DNA of 64,000 bases from NCBI GenBank assembly GCA_949358305.1, contig OX442316.1, forward strand, positions 4,030,001-4,094,000. The letters are read 5' to 3'. The notes below the pieces were generated by a model. The model was not told the origin of the DNA, did no database searches, and worked only from the letters and a program-made list of their open reading frames with translations. The DNA comes from Strigamia acuminata (lineage: Eukaryota > Arthropoda > Chilopoda > Geophilomorpha > Linotaeniidae). The translations under genes and the position numbers were made by a program. The stretch's first letter is position 1. Each line of letters starts with the position of its first letter. Below, in pieces: positions 28,805 to 41,442 of this stretch.

Positions 28805-31800
28805 TCAATATCCATCCCATTCACCCACACGCACTTCTCGAGTCTGATAAGTACGAGGCATTCCTGGAAGACGACCATAGATGGATGAATATGGATCTTC
28901 AATCATGCCTGAATCTAATCGGAAAGGAAACAAAAAATGAATACATTCACCGCGCTGCAAAGAGCATTTACTCGTACCATTTGAAACGTCATAACTGTTG
29001 GATCTGTCTCTCTGTTGTCGAGGATATTGGAGCAAAGATGGCGTGTGGCCATATCCTAAAGTTGACATCTTTGGATTGGGACTGCTTCGTGTCTTAGTGA
29101 AATTTGGAATGTGTGCTCGGAATCCACAATAGTAAGGATCATCTGCAAAGAAATTCACGAAATAAACACCTTGTTTGGAAAACTGTGGTAATTGTTACCA
29201 TGTAATCCAGTTGGCGCCTTTTTCCTCGATGTTTGCAATTGAGGCAATCTGTATTTGTTTTCTTCACCTCTGCTCTCGTAATCTGGTTTTGGAATGTGAT
29301 AAGCACCCATGATTGCATCTCTGGGTGGCAATTTTGGGGGTTTGTCGGTGGTCTTTCGATCACGTTCCCTCGACGTTGAACTTCCGTTGCTTGGAAAACT
29401 GTGAACATCTTCATCCGGGATGGGCAATCGGGGTCTAGCTGTGGGATTAACCGCTAATTGTTTTTGGACTTAGAAAACGAAGATTAATAGAACATTAATC
29501 GAAAAGTTTAATTCTTTGTGTGTACTTACTAGGGGGCAGTTTGCTTTTGAGCATGTCCATGGCCACGATATTAATAATCATAAGCCAACATGGACAGTCC
29601 AGAATCTCCGGCTCATTTCGAACGAATATAACGGGAGATATACATTGGCATTCCAATCGACGTCGATCTGGATATGCGCGTTTTAACTCTCTCGATACGT
29701 TGTGTTGGAACTTTTTCATGTCAAAAATCTGCAATAAAATTAAAAGCGTGTGTGGTAAGTGGTGTGAAATTCTTTTCACTGGGGAAACAGAATTTATCCC
29801 ATAATTTTTCTTGCAGGTTGGTGGAAAAAGGTGAGAAGTCGGTCATCAGCACAGATTATTACAAAACTAGACGAGAAACAGTAAAGGCCACGGCCACATT
29901 TCAAATTCGGGTGTTGATGCCCGCTATATTTCATCACCATCCTCGTAATTCAATCTTGGTAGCAGAGGGTGGTTTGGGTGAGTTTTAGACAGTAACATTA
30001 ATAGGGTTAAGTAAACAACAAGTTTTGCTGGCGTGTGATAGGAATAAATTGTCGAGAATTTTCTTGTGGCTTCATTTGGAATGGGGCTTGACCCTGGTAG
30101 ATGTCTTATCACACCTTGAGATTGAAGGAATAAAAGAAACTTTTAAGTAGATCTAAGTATGTGTCTGGAATGTTTATGCCAAATTTTAACTGCAAACTCA
30201 GCAGTTTGTTTCAGAAGAATAATGTAAGATGTGAGTTTCACAAATTTGTTTAGTTTACATATCAGGACATGAATTTCAATAAAATCTAGAATCGGATCTA
30301 GTTCTAGTTCTAGAAGATGAAAATTGATGACAGCCTGAAAATGGTGAGTGGTTGGCCCAAAAAGAAGGGTGCGGTCAGATAGGATACAGTTTTGCACTTA
30401 ATTCAACTTTTTTATGTCATTTCTGCGCTTAATTCATCAGTTTTTGGTCAGTTTTGCACTTAATTCAACTTTTTTGGTCATTTTTGCACTTAATTCATCA
30501 GTTTGAGATGTTTAGACGTTTGGGACTCAATCCTATCCGCAATCCGCACTCGGTTTGAATTGAATGAGGATAGGATTGGATGGGCCACCATTTTTTATCG
30601 GATAGGATTGGATAATTGGTTTATCCATCCAAAATCTTTAAGATTGGATCAAATATGCACCCTTATCCAAAAATAACACTCACCTTGACTGGTTTGTCCA
30701 TTTCCAGAGCTCCATTGGGCAGTTTAAGTGCTTCTGCGGACAAACTATTTTCTTCGACATTCATGCTGTCTCGAACAAAAACATTGCTCTTGCTAACACG
30801 TTTGATAAGGATGTTGCCTGCAGTGTCCATTTTGATCTTGACACCCTGTGACACACAAACAAGAAAAAAATGTAACCACACTTTTTAATTTTCAATCATC
30901 GAGCCTTGAAATTGACAAAAAACAATGAGAAAAGAGCAGGAAAAGTGAGTGGAGACTTGTTTCAATAAAAAATGAGATGGGTGCAAAGTTTAAAAGGAAA
31001 AAAATGAAGGAGAGTGAAAATATTTGACCAAGGCCATTAGAAGTGGGTCAGCTTTTAAGGGGGTAGGTGGGTACGTTTGTTTTCCCCTTCATGCTGCACG
31101 GATAGGCCTATTTTGCACCGCTGACCTTAATAGCCAGGCAGCAAAGAAACAGGAGCAAGACATTAAAAAATACTGAACTCACGTGGCCAATGTGTCTCTT
31201 GACTTCTTCGGTTTTGGCATCTCGCATCGGGTTATCAAAACCGTTCAAACCGATTCTGTAGCCGTCGAATCCGTTGTCGGATCTGTTGACGGTCAGCACG
31301 GGTGTTCGGGCGTATGCTTTGGCCACGCGTCGATTTCTTTCCATGCAAATTACTTTGACCCAGATTTCGTCGTCGATTTGCGTCCATTTGCCCAGGACTT
31401 CATGAATGTGGTCCTTTGAATACACAAAAAGTTAATTAGAGACAATTTATTATGTTAAAATAACAAAAGTTCACATATTTTGAGGAAAAAAAATGCTGAT
31501 TGCGTAAACGCAAACAGGTTGTTATACAAAACTGCAATTTCAAGAAACTGGACTCGAAACAGCGTTATGCTTATTTACGACAACGGGTGAAGTTTGGCCT
31601 CGTTGCATACAATTTGTATGCAGAAAGCGTGACATCTGCCTTTAAAATTCTTCTTTTAATTTTTATTATTTTTATCTGGCACAAGATGCGCGGGTCAATC
31701 GAATGTAACTAGTTGGCCTTAACCTTTCGGATTTAAAGTCGAATCAAAATTTAAATTTAAAAAACCAAATTATTAAAAATAAGGAGGAAAAATGATGAAA

Positions 31801-34800
31801 ACTTACACGAAATACAGGGAAGTTGAGGTACAAAGTTGTATTAAATAACAGAGAATAACATAGAATTTAATAGCTCCGAAAGGGGAAGAAGAAAAATGGC
31901 GAACTAACTCACCGTAAAGAAAAGTCAAATAGAAATATCCAACAAAAGAAAGTTCAATGAGAGCAGTGGAATAAGGACAGAAAAAATAAAAATACAAATA
32001 ATCAGTCAAACCCAACTGGCCTAAATGAATGATTTGTTTACGTTTTGTTGTGAAATGGCGGCCATTTTGGTTGTTTTTATTGTTGGGAGAAGGAGTCAGT
32101 CACCCCGGTGGTGTGAACTGAACTGAGAGTGAACAGAACCAGTCTATCTTTCTTCAGCCCCGGAGGTGTTGATGACCAAAGATGGGTTAGATGGAAAGGA
32201 AGAGGTGAAAATGTAAGGACAACGACCAATTCACCCGGTGATAAAAGCACAAAAGGAAAGTGAATCGAAGATAAAATTGGAGAATGGATTTCCGGTTTTA
32301 TAAAAAAATATAATGATGATTTTGGTTTGATGATAAACGTCGGGTATATAAAAATTAAATTATAGATTCTCAGGTGAATGAAGATAGAATTAATCACAGA
32401 GGAATGAGGACGAGTTTGAAAAAAGAAGATAATGTTGATGAAATGTGAAAATAAAAAATGGAAAAATGGGGAAATGATGAGAAGTGATATTTGTGCGTTG
32501 GAAATCGAGTGGCGCTGTCGATGCTAAATCCTGCTTGATGCCCCACCCATTTCCAAAGGCGAAATTCGAACCAAAAATTGCAATTAACTTTTTTTATTCG
32601 TTTTTAACTGGTTTGATTAATGGAGAAATTGTTTTAGCATCATATTTGGAGGTAATAAAATATATTAAATCGTTCATTTATTGAAAACTAACGAAGCAGA
32701 TAGCCATGAAACAGATAAATTCATTTAAAAAATCTGACAGCAATTTTTTTTTTATTTAATTTCTTTTTTTCTGCGTATCAAACCAAAATGGCTGAAATTA
32801 TTTTTCTTATGAAAATAAAATAAAATTCAGTATTTGTCTCGTTTAACTGCAACAGTGATGCAGTGAGGCATTGAATCGGATGGGTCGTCCACCCTGTCTG
32901 CTTCCTTTCCCCTCCAAACTCTTACAAATCGGACGCTGCTTCGAAGAAAATCTGGGGTTGGGTTCCTCCTCTGGTCTGGATTCGACCATTTTACACAAAA
33001 AAGGAAAATTAGGGGGAAAAACTTATGTCTATCAATGTTGAAGTGTATAGGAGAGGGCAGACAAGGGCATATTATAATATAAACTCAAGCTGCAGAGATG
33101 AGTGTGCCTCATGGGTTTCCTTACAATATTAGTTAAAATGGCGAATTTGAAATTTCCATTTGAATGATGATTTAGGGGTGAAAAAAATGTAATTTAATTA
33201 GACGAAAAAATGATGAATTATGCAATTTTTATGAAGGAAAAATTGTTTTTTAAAATATTTGTATTTTTAAATATGATGCAGAATTCGAGGCCAAGCGACG
33301 GTGGTGTTTTTTTGAGTTTCATCTTTCGCGCCCAATAATAGAATAACTGCAGTCTGCATAATGGGTCAAGGAAGTCTAGGAGCAACGCAAGGACGCCTTG
33401 TTTTGACAAGAAAAGTGGCCGGAATGCCAAAGAAAAGCCTGCAAGGTGACACGAGGTCGATTCGATTGATCCATGATCGTTAGTTGTCCACAACAAGCTT
33501 TTTCTTTCTCCTTCTTTTTAATCTTGCTAATTACTTACGCTTCACCTCTTACCGGCCATTTGGGATGCCATTTAGAATTGCACGTGAGGTGCATTCATGG
33601 ATTTTTGTAATTTGTTACGTAGTTTTTCAAGTCTCAATTCGACAGTGAGCCATTTTACACTTTACAGAGAGTTGAGAAGAATTTGAAGAATTTTTTTGTT
33701 TGGGTTTTGCAAATTGCAAGTGTCTGATTTGTTTTTGAAAAGAACAAATTATATACACAATGATGACATTTGTAAATGGGTCAGTCAGAGAGGATCATCA
33801 CGACATCCACATTTTTTTCTTCGTGTTTTGATAACTACTTAAGGCATTTCTGCACGTTTTCCTCTCATTTTTAATTTTTTTTTTTTAAATTTTTTTACTC
33901 GTTTTCCTCGGACATTAAGTGGATTTTCTCTCTTCCTGATCAACTTGTGTTAGAGTAATAAGAATATAAAATTACTAATTTATGGAATTTTTTTCTGAGT
34001 GGTTCTACAACACTTCCGTACATGATTCTGCAATATGGAAATGAAACTGTTTTTGGCCCATTTGTTTCCTTTTAGCATACTATGCTTTTAGAAATGAATT
34101 TAACCTCAACACATGCATAAAGTATTAAATGATTTTTTTAAATTATGTAATTCGAATTACGTACCTTGTATAATTTTTCTTTTTGATACCAAACATCATC
34201 TTCGTCTTCTACTGGAACAGATTCTTGATTAAGATCGTCCCGACTTCGTGACAAAATTTTCCGTCTTGAAATCATATCGCATGACCCTTCGGGTGCTGCG
34301 GCACTCCTGAAAAAAGATACAAAAATATCAAACTGCTTACAAAATGTTCAATTTTGGAAATAATTAGGAAAAAAAATCAGTTATTAATCATCAACCAAAC
34401 ACTTAAGTATCTATCTAAGTTTCAAATAGATAAAAAACACATGTTTTATCAAGTCCTCGATAGTATAGTGGTTAGTATCCCCGCCTGTCACGCGGGAGAC
34501 CGGGGTTCGATTCCCCGTCGGGGAGACATTTTTTTTAATTTTTTTTTCTTTTAAATTAAATTACAACAAAATTTCTTTGTTTCAAAAAGCAAAAAAAACA
34601 AGGCCAAGATTTCAATCTTAATTTAGCTTGATACACATTTAGGAAAATAGGTAACAACTGTTTGTTTTACCCAATTTTAAGTTTAATTTGGCCTTAATTG
34701 GCCACTCCTTGACACACTACTGACAAATCGCTTCGCTTGTAAGTTTCCAGGAAGTTTCAGTAGCCACCAAAAACCGAAATCAGCAAATTCCACAAAACAA

Positions 34801-37763
34801 ATCTTTATCATCATTTTTAAAATTATTATTTAACATTATTCTACGTGGGGCGACCCCACACCCCTATTCCAACCTCTAATTCCCAAGTCTGGAAGAGTCC
34901 ACGCATCAAAGGGCAGTGAACGAGGGAAAATAATGAGAAATTAATTCGAACTGTGAAATCACAGGAGTGAGTGACACCACAATAACCGAAGAATGATGAA
35001 TCAATTTTAGCTGATGTAAGTGAAAAATATGTAAAAATCCGTAAGAAAAATACTTCCTGAGACAACAACTCCCTGAATGTGCTCAAATGAAGGAAACTAT
35101 GTTACATGGCGCTCGTTTTAATAATTGTGCCATAAAAAAATTTGACTAATTTAGTGCTGTCGACAGAAAATGTAAACAACGCCCATTTTCACCTCTTAAA
35201 AATGTTTACCGAAGTGGGACAATACATTAAATCATATTAAACCAGACAAATAAATGCTGGTCACCAATCGCTCCCCTGCAAATTGAAATCTAGCAATCAT
35301 AAACTCGCCTTACTCCGTTTTATTCAACCCCATCTATAAACTCGTGCTAAATTTCTATTACCACACTTTAAAACGAGTCTCGAACCACCATTAAACAGGA
35401 TTAAAGGGTGAGAACCAATTATAGCGTTTATAAAATGGCCATTTTCACCACTCTTTGAGGCTGGCCATTGAGATTTTTATATTTAGCTTCGCAGTTTAAC
35501 CTGAATTTCTTCTCTGCCCATTGACAGTGGCTGCGCTCTCTCGCAGATTGAGCTATGCTTGAATTACCCTATTTCCTTCAAATGATGTCAATTTGAGAAC
35601 AAATTTTATCACGTGTCTTCCTAATAGAAATTTAACGGACTAAAATAAGGACGCACGCGCGTTTCGAGACCGCATTCCACTCGGCCGACGCGACTCATCC
35701 AAACTGCTTCTTTATTCTTTAAGCAACTCGTTTCCGCCCTTTTTATTGCAAACTGCAACATTTGAGAGAACGTCGAACTCGTTTTGATAACCCCACCTGT
35801 TGCTATAAACGTGTCTTAAAAAACACACGGCCATTCAAGTTAAATATCATAATTTTTCATAGCGCCAACAACAAGAACAATAAAAACAAAAAATAAAAAG
35901 AGTACACAATGGGTTATGTCGACTGTTTTTGTAGCGTATCGCACACGCGGAAGGTCGGGCAGGGATACCAACCACTATACTATCGAGGATTTAGCTTCTG
36001 AATAAAGCGCGGCAGTCTGCGTGAGGCCTTTCACCCGGTCCCGTTAGTCGACCTTAATTTCTCGTAGAAACCAGTTCAGATGTTGGTATATCGTGTATGA
36101 AAATAAGACGTAGCATTAACTGACCTTTGACGATGTTAAAAGTATCCTGCAGAAAATGAAAACATGCGGGACATCCACGATAGACCAATTACAGGAATAA
36201 AATGTGCATCTGACTGCGGCCCGGCGCCAACTAATACCAACACCACTCGAGCGCGACCACTGGTTTACTCGGCCTTGCGTTGCTACGTCACAGTGACCAT
36301 ATGACGCAACTGAGAAAAGATCTTGGCATTTTTTTAAAAAGTTTTTTAAAGTTCTGGAGTTTAGCCGCCATCTAGCGGCAAAAGAATCAACTAATGGGCT
36401 TCTGAACGGTAAAAAAATCGATAAAAATTGAAATTATAATGAAAATTGTGGATATTTCGAGTGATTTTCGCAAAAACCAAGATAAAGTCGGTCGTTAAGA
36501 GAGAAAATGTGGAATCAAGGTCCCCTGCCCACTCCGCCCTCGCTTCCAGGTTGTGCTTGAGTGTCCCTGGTCACTCGTTCCGCAATCCTCGCACGCACCC
36601 ACAAACAATACATCGTTTCTATTTGTTTTGGTTCCTTTTTCCGACATATGGCATCCACTATGTTGAATTTATGTGACGCGAATCGAGGTTAATTACGCAC
36701 TTCCAGGTGACATATTTCAATTAACTAAATACCATCAATTCATCAGTGTGTAGAAAATAAACTCAAAATTGAAAACTCACCAAAATGAAGCGGGCATTCC
36801 GTAAATGGACGCGTACATGGTCAGGAATACACCAAAAGAATGAGCAAATGAGCGCACAAATTGCGAGCAAGCGATTCTAATCGTTTCTCATTGAACTTGT
36901 GTGTTTGACTGACGGCCCAAATCGATAGTCAGATTTGATGTGCATTTTTTGATAAAAATTTAGGTTTCTATTTATACATTTTCTTGAATTTCCAGTAATT
37001 TAAATCATCTTGACACGTGGAATTAAAATATGAGCAAAACATTGAAGAATCGAGTCGAATGGGTCATGGAATTCGAGTTATATCAATGGCACTATGTTTG
37101 AGGCCACTCACAAGTCAGACGGCGTTTTCCAAGTGTTTCAAGATGTTGTAGGAAATGTTGGGACCCAAGGGTGGGGTGCAGTATTTATTTCACAATAAAT
37201 TGGATTTTTTTAGTCAGCACATTCTTGTCCACCCTCATCCGGAACCACAACCCTTCCCCTTTCTCTTTCTTTTGCAAATTTATGTCGCATCCTATGATTA
37301 CTAGGTCAAATGTGACCCAAGAAATTAGAAAAATGTAAAATAAAAATTATTATAAATATGATTTCTGTTTTACGCGCAAATTTCCATTTGATTTTTCTGT
37401 GACATGCAGTAAAGCTCTCTTTAAGGGGCTAAAAGAATGTTAAATTTTTAGTTTTCTGGCTATCCAGTGGTCAAAACCAACTCCCAAATCAACATCAAAG
37501 CTAAATTCCACAATAATTCATAATAAACTCCTCCAATATGTAAGAAAACACAATTTTTTCTCAATAAAACCAATTTTTTTGCTGATTTCTTTTAAACGAA
37601 AAATTCTCACTTTTTTCCCATTTCCCCGCATGTTTGCACTTTACCTGTACAGATTGGGTCGTCTTAGGTCATCAACCGACAAAAATTTTTTCACCCCTCG
37701 TCTATTCCCATGCCCATAGATGGCATCGTAGGGGTTTTCGACAAGGACACTCCGAGCTGCCAT
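28805..37763 (-). CDS. exp: Expansion-like MH2-domain protein with two alternative first exons
   Basis: Minus-strand exons: first exon A 36818..36781 (MYASIYGMPASF) or first exon B 37763..37645 (39 codons), then 34306..34165, 31413..31183, 30845..30684, 29728..29530, 29468..29199, 29142..28805. Both first exons end in phase 2 and join the same exon. Form A is 459 aa. Residues ~65-260 form a Smad-type MH2 domain without MH1: LGKWTQIDDEIWVKVI, GVKIKMDTAGNILIKRV, NVFVRDS, KIFDMKKFQHNVSREL and CPCWLMIINIVAMDML, where Smads have KIFNNxxF and PCWIELH. MH2 proteins lacking MH1 in insects (Expansion and Rebuf) are cytoplasmic regulators of chitin deposition in trachea and epidermis. The C-terminal ~165 residues are disordered. 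A 69-nt stopless segment in the last exon may be an intron. The tRNA-Asp gene lies in the intron between the first exons and the common exon at 34306. Confidence is high for the domain, lower for exp versus reb. Confidence 0.85.
30388..30505. repeat. 30-31 bp tandem repeat in an exp intron
   Basis: Four copies of a unit containing 'tttgcacttaattca', at 30395, 30425, 30456 and 30486. Alternate copies end in 'acttttttggtca' or 'tcagttt', so the true repeat is a ~61-bp dimer. It lies in the intron between 29728 and 30684. Confidence 0.75.
34454..34525 (+). tRNA. trnD-GTC: tRNA-Asp (GTC)
   Basis: A 72-nt nuclear tRNA. The acceptor stem pairs fully, with one T-G pair (TCCTCGA with TCGGGGA, discriminator G). 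The D-arm is ATAGTATAGTGGTTAGTAT. The anticodon loop CTGTCAC carries GTC at 34487-34489, and the T-arm is GGGGTTCGATTCCCC. The internal A box (TAGTATAGTGG) and B box (GGTTCGATTCC) are intact. There is no intron and no encoded CCA. It sits antisense inside the long first intron of the exp-like gene. Confidence 0.98.
34529..34536 (+). terminator. RNA polymerase III terminator
   Basis: A run of eight T starts three bases after the tRNA-Asp 3' end, the standard Pol III termination signal. Confidence 0.85.
35956..35989 (-). pseudogene. tRNA-Asp 5'-half fragment
   Basis: On the minus strand these 34 nt match the first 34 nt of the tRNA-Asp at 34454 with three substitutions, including an intact A box. 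The homology stops in the anticodon arm. The sequence that follows has no anticodon loop, T-arm or B box. It lies ~1.4 kb from the intact gene in opposite orientation, in the same intron. It is either a decayed tandem-inverted duplicate or the tRNA-derived head of a SINE. Confidence 0.75.
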
Positions 37764-39850
37764 CGCATAAATTAAATCCACGGCAGAGTAAGTGCGAATC
37801 TCGCAAACTTCAATTCAGACTGGATCTGCTATGCGCTACTTGGCGACAACAAACTCCTCGACCTACATACAACACCGCAATGAATGCTCCAGCACCCACA
37901 CTTACTTTTACTTTACCTCATTGGCCATTGCAGACTCGGCCCTTTGCAAATTACGTCACCCAATTCTGCTTCCGGGACTTGGAATAAAATTAAACGCCCT
38001 ACTGATCACATGCAATCATCTTTGATCTTTCGAACAAACTTTTATCATTTTTTGCTTAATTCAAGTCCGAATAAAAACAATAGTTGTGTTGTTATCTTCG
38101 TTTTATTTGTCTATATAAACATATAAGGTAATTGTGGACACAATGGACCGATTATGCACGGTAATTCAATGCTCGGGACGAGATAAGTAGGAAATGGAAC
38201 CGTTAGAAAATTGGAAAATAAAATATTCGATTTTTTAACTTTTTTTTCATTTTTATAAAATTGTGTTAAAATTCTAAGGGTGGAATAGGATTTCCGCTTG
38301 ACTATGAGTCCCTCTCATATTTTAGATGCAAAAAAAATTTAATTGCTTTAGAGAAAAATGTTTTTTGTTTAATAAATCAAAAAAATTGAAAGTGACTCAG
38401 CGAAAGTCTGTACCCTGCACCACCTATCTACCACGTTCCACATTCAATTTCCCATGCCCCAACCCACATGTGTGAAATCCCTTGAATTTTGCAATTTGAA
38501 TAATTATTTTATTTTTATTTTTCCATTTAAATGTTTATAGATTGATGAAAATGACTAAATTCAATTTATCGTGCATTTACGAGCATTAAACTCAATTTCG
38601 AATGCATTTATCCAATTACCTGTGTGTTAAATCGCATCTATAACAATAAATTTGTTGCTAAATGCGTGTTTTCATCTCGCTTAAAATGTATAATTCATTC
38701 ACCTATATTTATTCACTTATACAATCCGAAACTAGAAATATTTGTATGCGGAAGTGGATTAAGTATTGCACGTGTGCACGTGTGCGCCCACTAAATTGCG
38801 CACGCTCCAATTGGTATTTGGATGAAAATAAAAGAAGTTGTTTGTCATTGCCACACCTGCGTTGCTTCGATTTCGTAGTAAGAAAAAATAAAATAATCTA
38901 AAAATAATTTTTTTTTTTTTTGATAAATAAAAAAATAAATAAATAAACTTGTTTAAGTCAATCCTCCAAGAGCTTAAAGGGTGAAGGAAGGCCGACTCAA
39001 GGTCGGATTTAAAGAGTTAAAGGCGAAAGGGGAATAAAAGAGATTTTTTAAAATAATTTTTATTGAAATTTGTGAATGTTGGGGGATAAAGAATGAATTT
39101 TTCTTGGTGAAATCAGATGATGGTTTTCATTTTTCACACACGTGGTCGTCAGCTCTCATCTCGGGGCGGTCGTGAACCTTAAAAAAAAGGGAATTGGAGG
39201 TCGGTGGCCATTTGAGGGGGTAGTTGATCGCTCCTCCCAAATTTCCTTTCAAAGAAAGGGATGAAAAAAACGACTCCCACTCAAGGTCGAGGTGAAGGAC
39301 GTGTTTGCATCATATCAAACTGGGTGGCACATATCATCTGTGTCACTCTCAGTTTTTATTCCCCCTTAAAAAAATAGACTTTTGGGTGTGTTGTGAATTT
39401 TTTTTTTAAATTACTTATTGCATACCGACATAAATATATTTTTTTTGGCTAATTTTTTAAATTCCACAATTTTTCTAGTTTTTTTTGTGGAATTTTTATG
39501 AGTAAAATTTTTATAAAATATTGAAAAAATTCAAACATCTTTTATAAAAAGACAGGGAAGAGTGTGCTAAAGATGTTAGAGAATGCACAAACATAAAGAA
39601 AATCTCCGGGAAAAGACACTCGCAATGTGCCGCCACTTATCAAAAATTTCCATGGGCGACAATACGAGCACTTTGCACATTACGACGTGCATGTGGTGTA
39701 ACGGTACCTTTAACGCAAATTTCCTTTTCTAACGCTTGTGAAACTGCAATAAATTAATTTTTTATTTAAATTTTAGTGTTTTTAATTCTTTTTGTAATTT
39801 GTTTCATTAGAAAATCGGATTTTGTCCGGACTTCACAGCGATTTTTCCCT
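37764..39850. other. non-coding region upstream of exp and of the first LRR gene
   Basis: The part just right of 37763 should hold the promoter for first exon B; it contains 'ttacgtcac' and 'cttccggga' near 37951-37980 (CRE-like and ETS-like). The remainder is AT-rich with no exon seen. Confidence 0.4.
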
Positions 39851-40035
39851 ATATGGGACGCAGCTTTGACTGTATGGTCAATCTAACCCCATTGGTCGGA
39901 TTGACCGGAAACGTCCATACGACGTTAATGTTAATTATGGGTATGCAAACCCCACATTTTGAAATAAAAATTAATTCCATTGTCAAGTCCGTCGTCGTCA
40001 ACACTCCTTCGTTCAAACATAACTTCAATTTTGCC

Positions 40036-40092
40036 TATATAAAGAATTTGTTGGAGATTTGCATTATTCGCACCTGGATCCATACAGTCGAC
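40036..40092 (+). promoter_or_regulatory. core promoter of LRR gene 1
   Basis: TATATAAAG at 40036-40044, an initiator-like 'gcattattcg' about 26 bp downstream (40061), then a ~30-nt leader to the ATG. The same block precedes the other two paralogues. An alternative reading is that 'catacag' before 'tcgacatg' is a splice acceptor. Confidence 0.6.
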
Positions 40093-41442
40093 ATGCCACG
40101 CACTAAACCGGTTTCGAGTCTGGAAGAATTGTGCTTAGATGTAATAGTCACTCGACTTGAAGAAATGCAAGATCGACTGGCAAGTCAACCGCAAACATTC
40201 ATTCACAACGTATTTGAAAGACTGTGTCTGCCGTTTGAAGAAAATTATTTGACGGTCACTAACCCAAAAGAACGTTTTCCTTCAGACGTTTACGTTAATT
40301 CCAGCACTGTGTCACTACACCATTTGGAAATGTTTGATCTGTGCAAAACTCCTCTTTGCGATAAAATAAGTGAGGTTTGTAAAAACCTTGTGCAATTAAA
40401 CATGAAGGGCGGTTGCACAATTGGGTCCGCAGTCAAACTTTTTCGAAGTTTGCCAAAACTTCAACATTTATTGCTTGGGAATAGGCATTTACGGGTAATT
40501 TATACGGATGAAGTTGCTGCTGCAATCGGAGAGAATTGTCCGCTGATGAGACATCTCGAAATTCCTTTTAGTGGTTTTACTGACGTCGGGCTCCGTTCAT
40601 TAAGCCGTTGTGTCAAACTGGAGTTTTTTATTGTTGTATATACTCGTGCCACAACTGAAGGGTATTTGTTCCTTCTGAACAACCTGCCAATTTTAAAAGT
40701 GTTTAAACATAACATGTGGAACGAATTATTTATTGAGTTAGCAGAACAGTCGAATGGATACGGAAAATCGCGCACTTATTCCCTCGAACATGCCATAGTG
40801 TGTCGTTTCTCAGAGCTTCCCTTGGTGAGAACCACTTTTCCCAATTTAAGAACCTTACGGTTCTACAGTGCAGAAACTCAGCTGGATTTTAATATTTTCA
40901 TGTGGCCGCAACGATTGACGAGTCTCTTTCTGGTGAGATTTGAACAGGTCAGCATTAGACTTATAGATCGCGCTTGCCCAATGTTAGAGAAATTAGCACT
41001 AATTAATTGTTCAATTTCGAATGAAAGTGATGATATTACGAATGCTCCATTGAGAAGCCTTCGTCAACTATGTTTAAGCTGTGTACAAATGAGTGAACAG
41101 CAAATGAAAACATTATTGGTGCAATGTAAAAGTTTAGAAAATTTGTGCATTGATTCAAGGGAAATACTTTCTGACGATTTTCTTTCGCAACTAATTGAAT
41201 CGAATGCACTGCAGTGTATAAAACTTTTAGCATTTTCGTATTGCCCCAACATTACTTCCGCTTCAATCCACAAGTTGTTGTTAGTGCGAAATCCAATGAG
41301 TAAGTTATACATTTGGCGTTGTAATAACATTAACAACGACAGTGTCGGTGTCGGTTTAATTGAAAGGTCTATTAAAAGCAGAAACTTGGATGTACAGCTT
41401 ATAATGGATAGGACCTGTGTAAAGACCTTTAATGACGTTTAA
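40093..41442 (+). CDS. intronless leucine-rich-repeat protein, paralogue 1
   Basis: Single-exon 449-aa protein, start chosen at the ATG shared by all three copies (MPRTKPVSSLEEL). The open frame reaches back to 39853, but that part crosses the conserved TATA region and is probably untranslated. The N-terminal ~60 residues (SLEELCLDVIVTRLEEM, FIHNVFERLCLPF) have the shape of the short adaptor-binding helix module found before LRRs in F-box or ZYG11-type ubiquitin-ligase receptors; this is inference. RNI-like repeats of ~25-30 residues follow (NLVQLNM, LPKLQHLLLG, CPLMRHLEI, SLENLCID). Polyadenylation signal near 41484. It is related to 52216-53589 and 54987-56339. Product function is not known; cytosolic or nuclear location is likely as no signal peptide is seen. 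Confidence 0.8.
   Translation: MPRTKPVSSLEELCLDVIVTRLEEMQDRLASQPQTFIHNVFERLCLPFEENYLTVTNPKERFPSDVYVNSSTVSLHHLEMFDLCKTPLCDKISEVCKNLVQLNMKGGCTIGSAVKLFRSLPKLQHLLLGNRHLRVIYTDEVAAAIGENCPLMRHLEIPFSGFTDVGLRSLSRCVKLEFFIVVYTRATTEGYLFLLNNLPILKVFKHNMWNELFIELAEQSNGYGKSRTYSLEHAIVCRFSELPLVRTTFPNLRTLRFYSAETQLDFNIFMWPQRLTSLFLVRFEQVSIRLIDRACPMLEKLALINCSISNESDDITNAPLRSLRQLCLSCVQMSEQQMKTLLVQCKSLENLCIDSREILSDDFLSQLIESNALQCIKLLAFSYCPNITSASIHKLLLVRNPMSKLYIWRCNNINNDSVGVGLIERSIKSRNLDVQLIMDRTCVKTFNDV

Noticed and set aside
37634-37987. 117-codon plus-strand frame
   Set aside because: It is antisense to exp first exon B, which has a start, donor and phase-matched partner. The plus frame has none.
39853-40092. N-terminal 80-codon extension of LRR gene 1
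   Set aside because: The stretch crosses a conserved TATA-initiator block, and the other copies share only the last ~25 codons. The shared ATG at 40093 is a better start.
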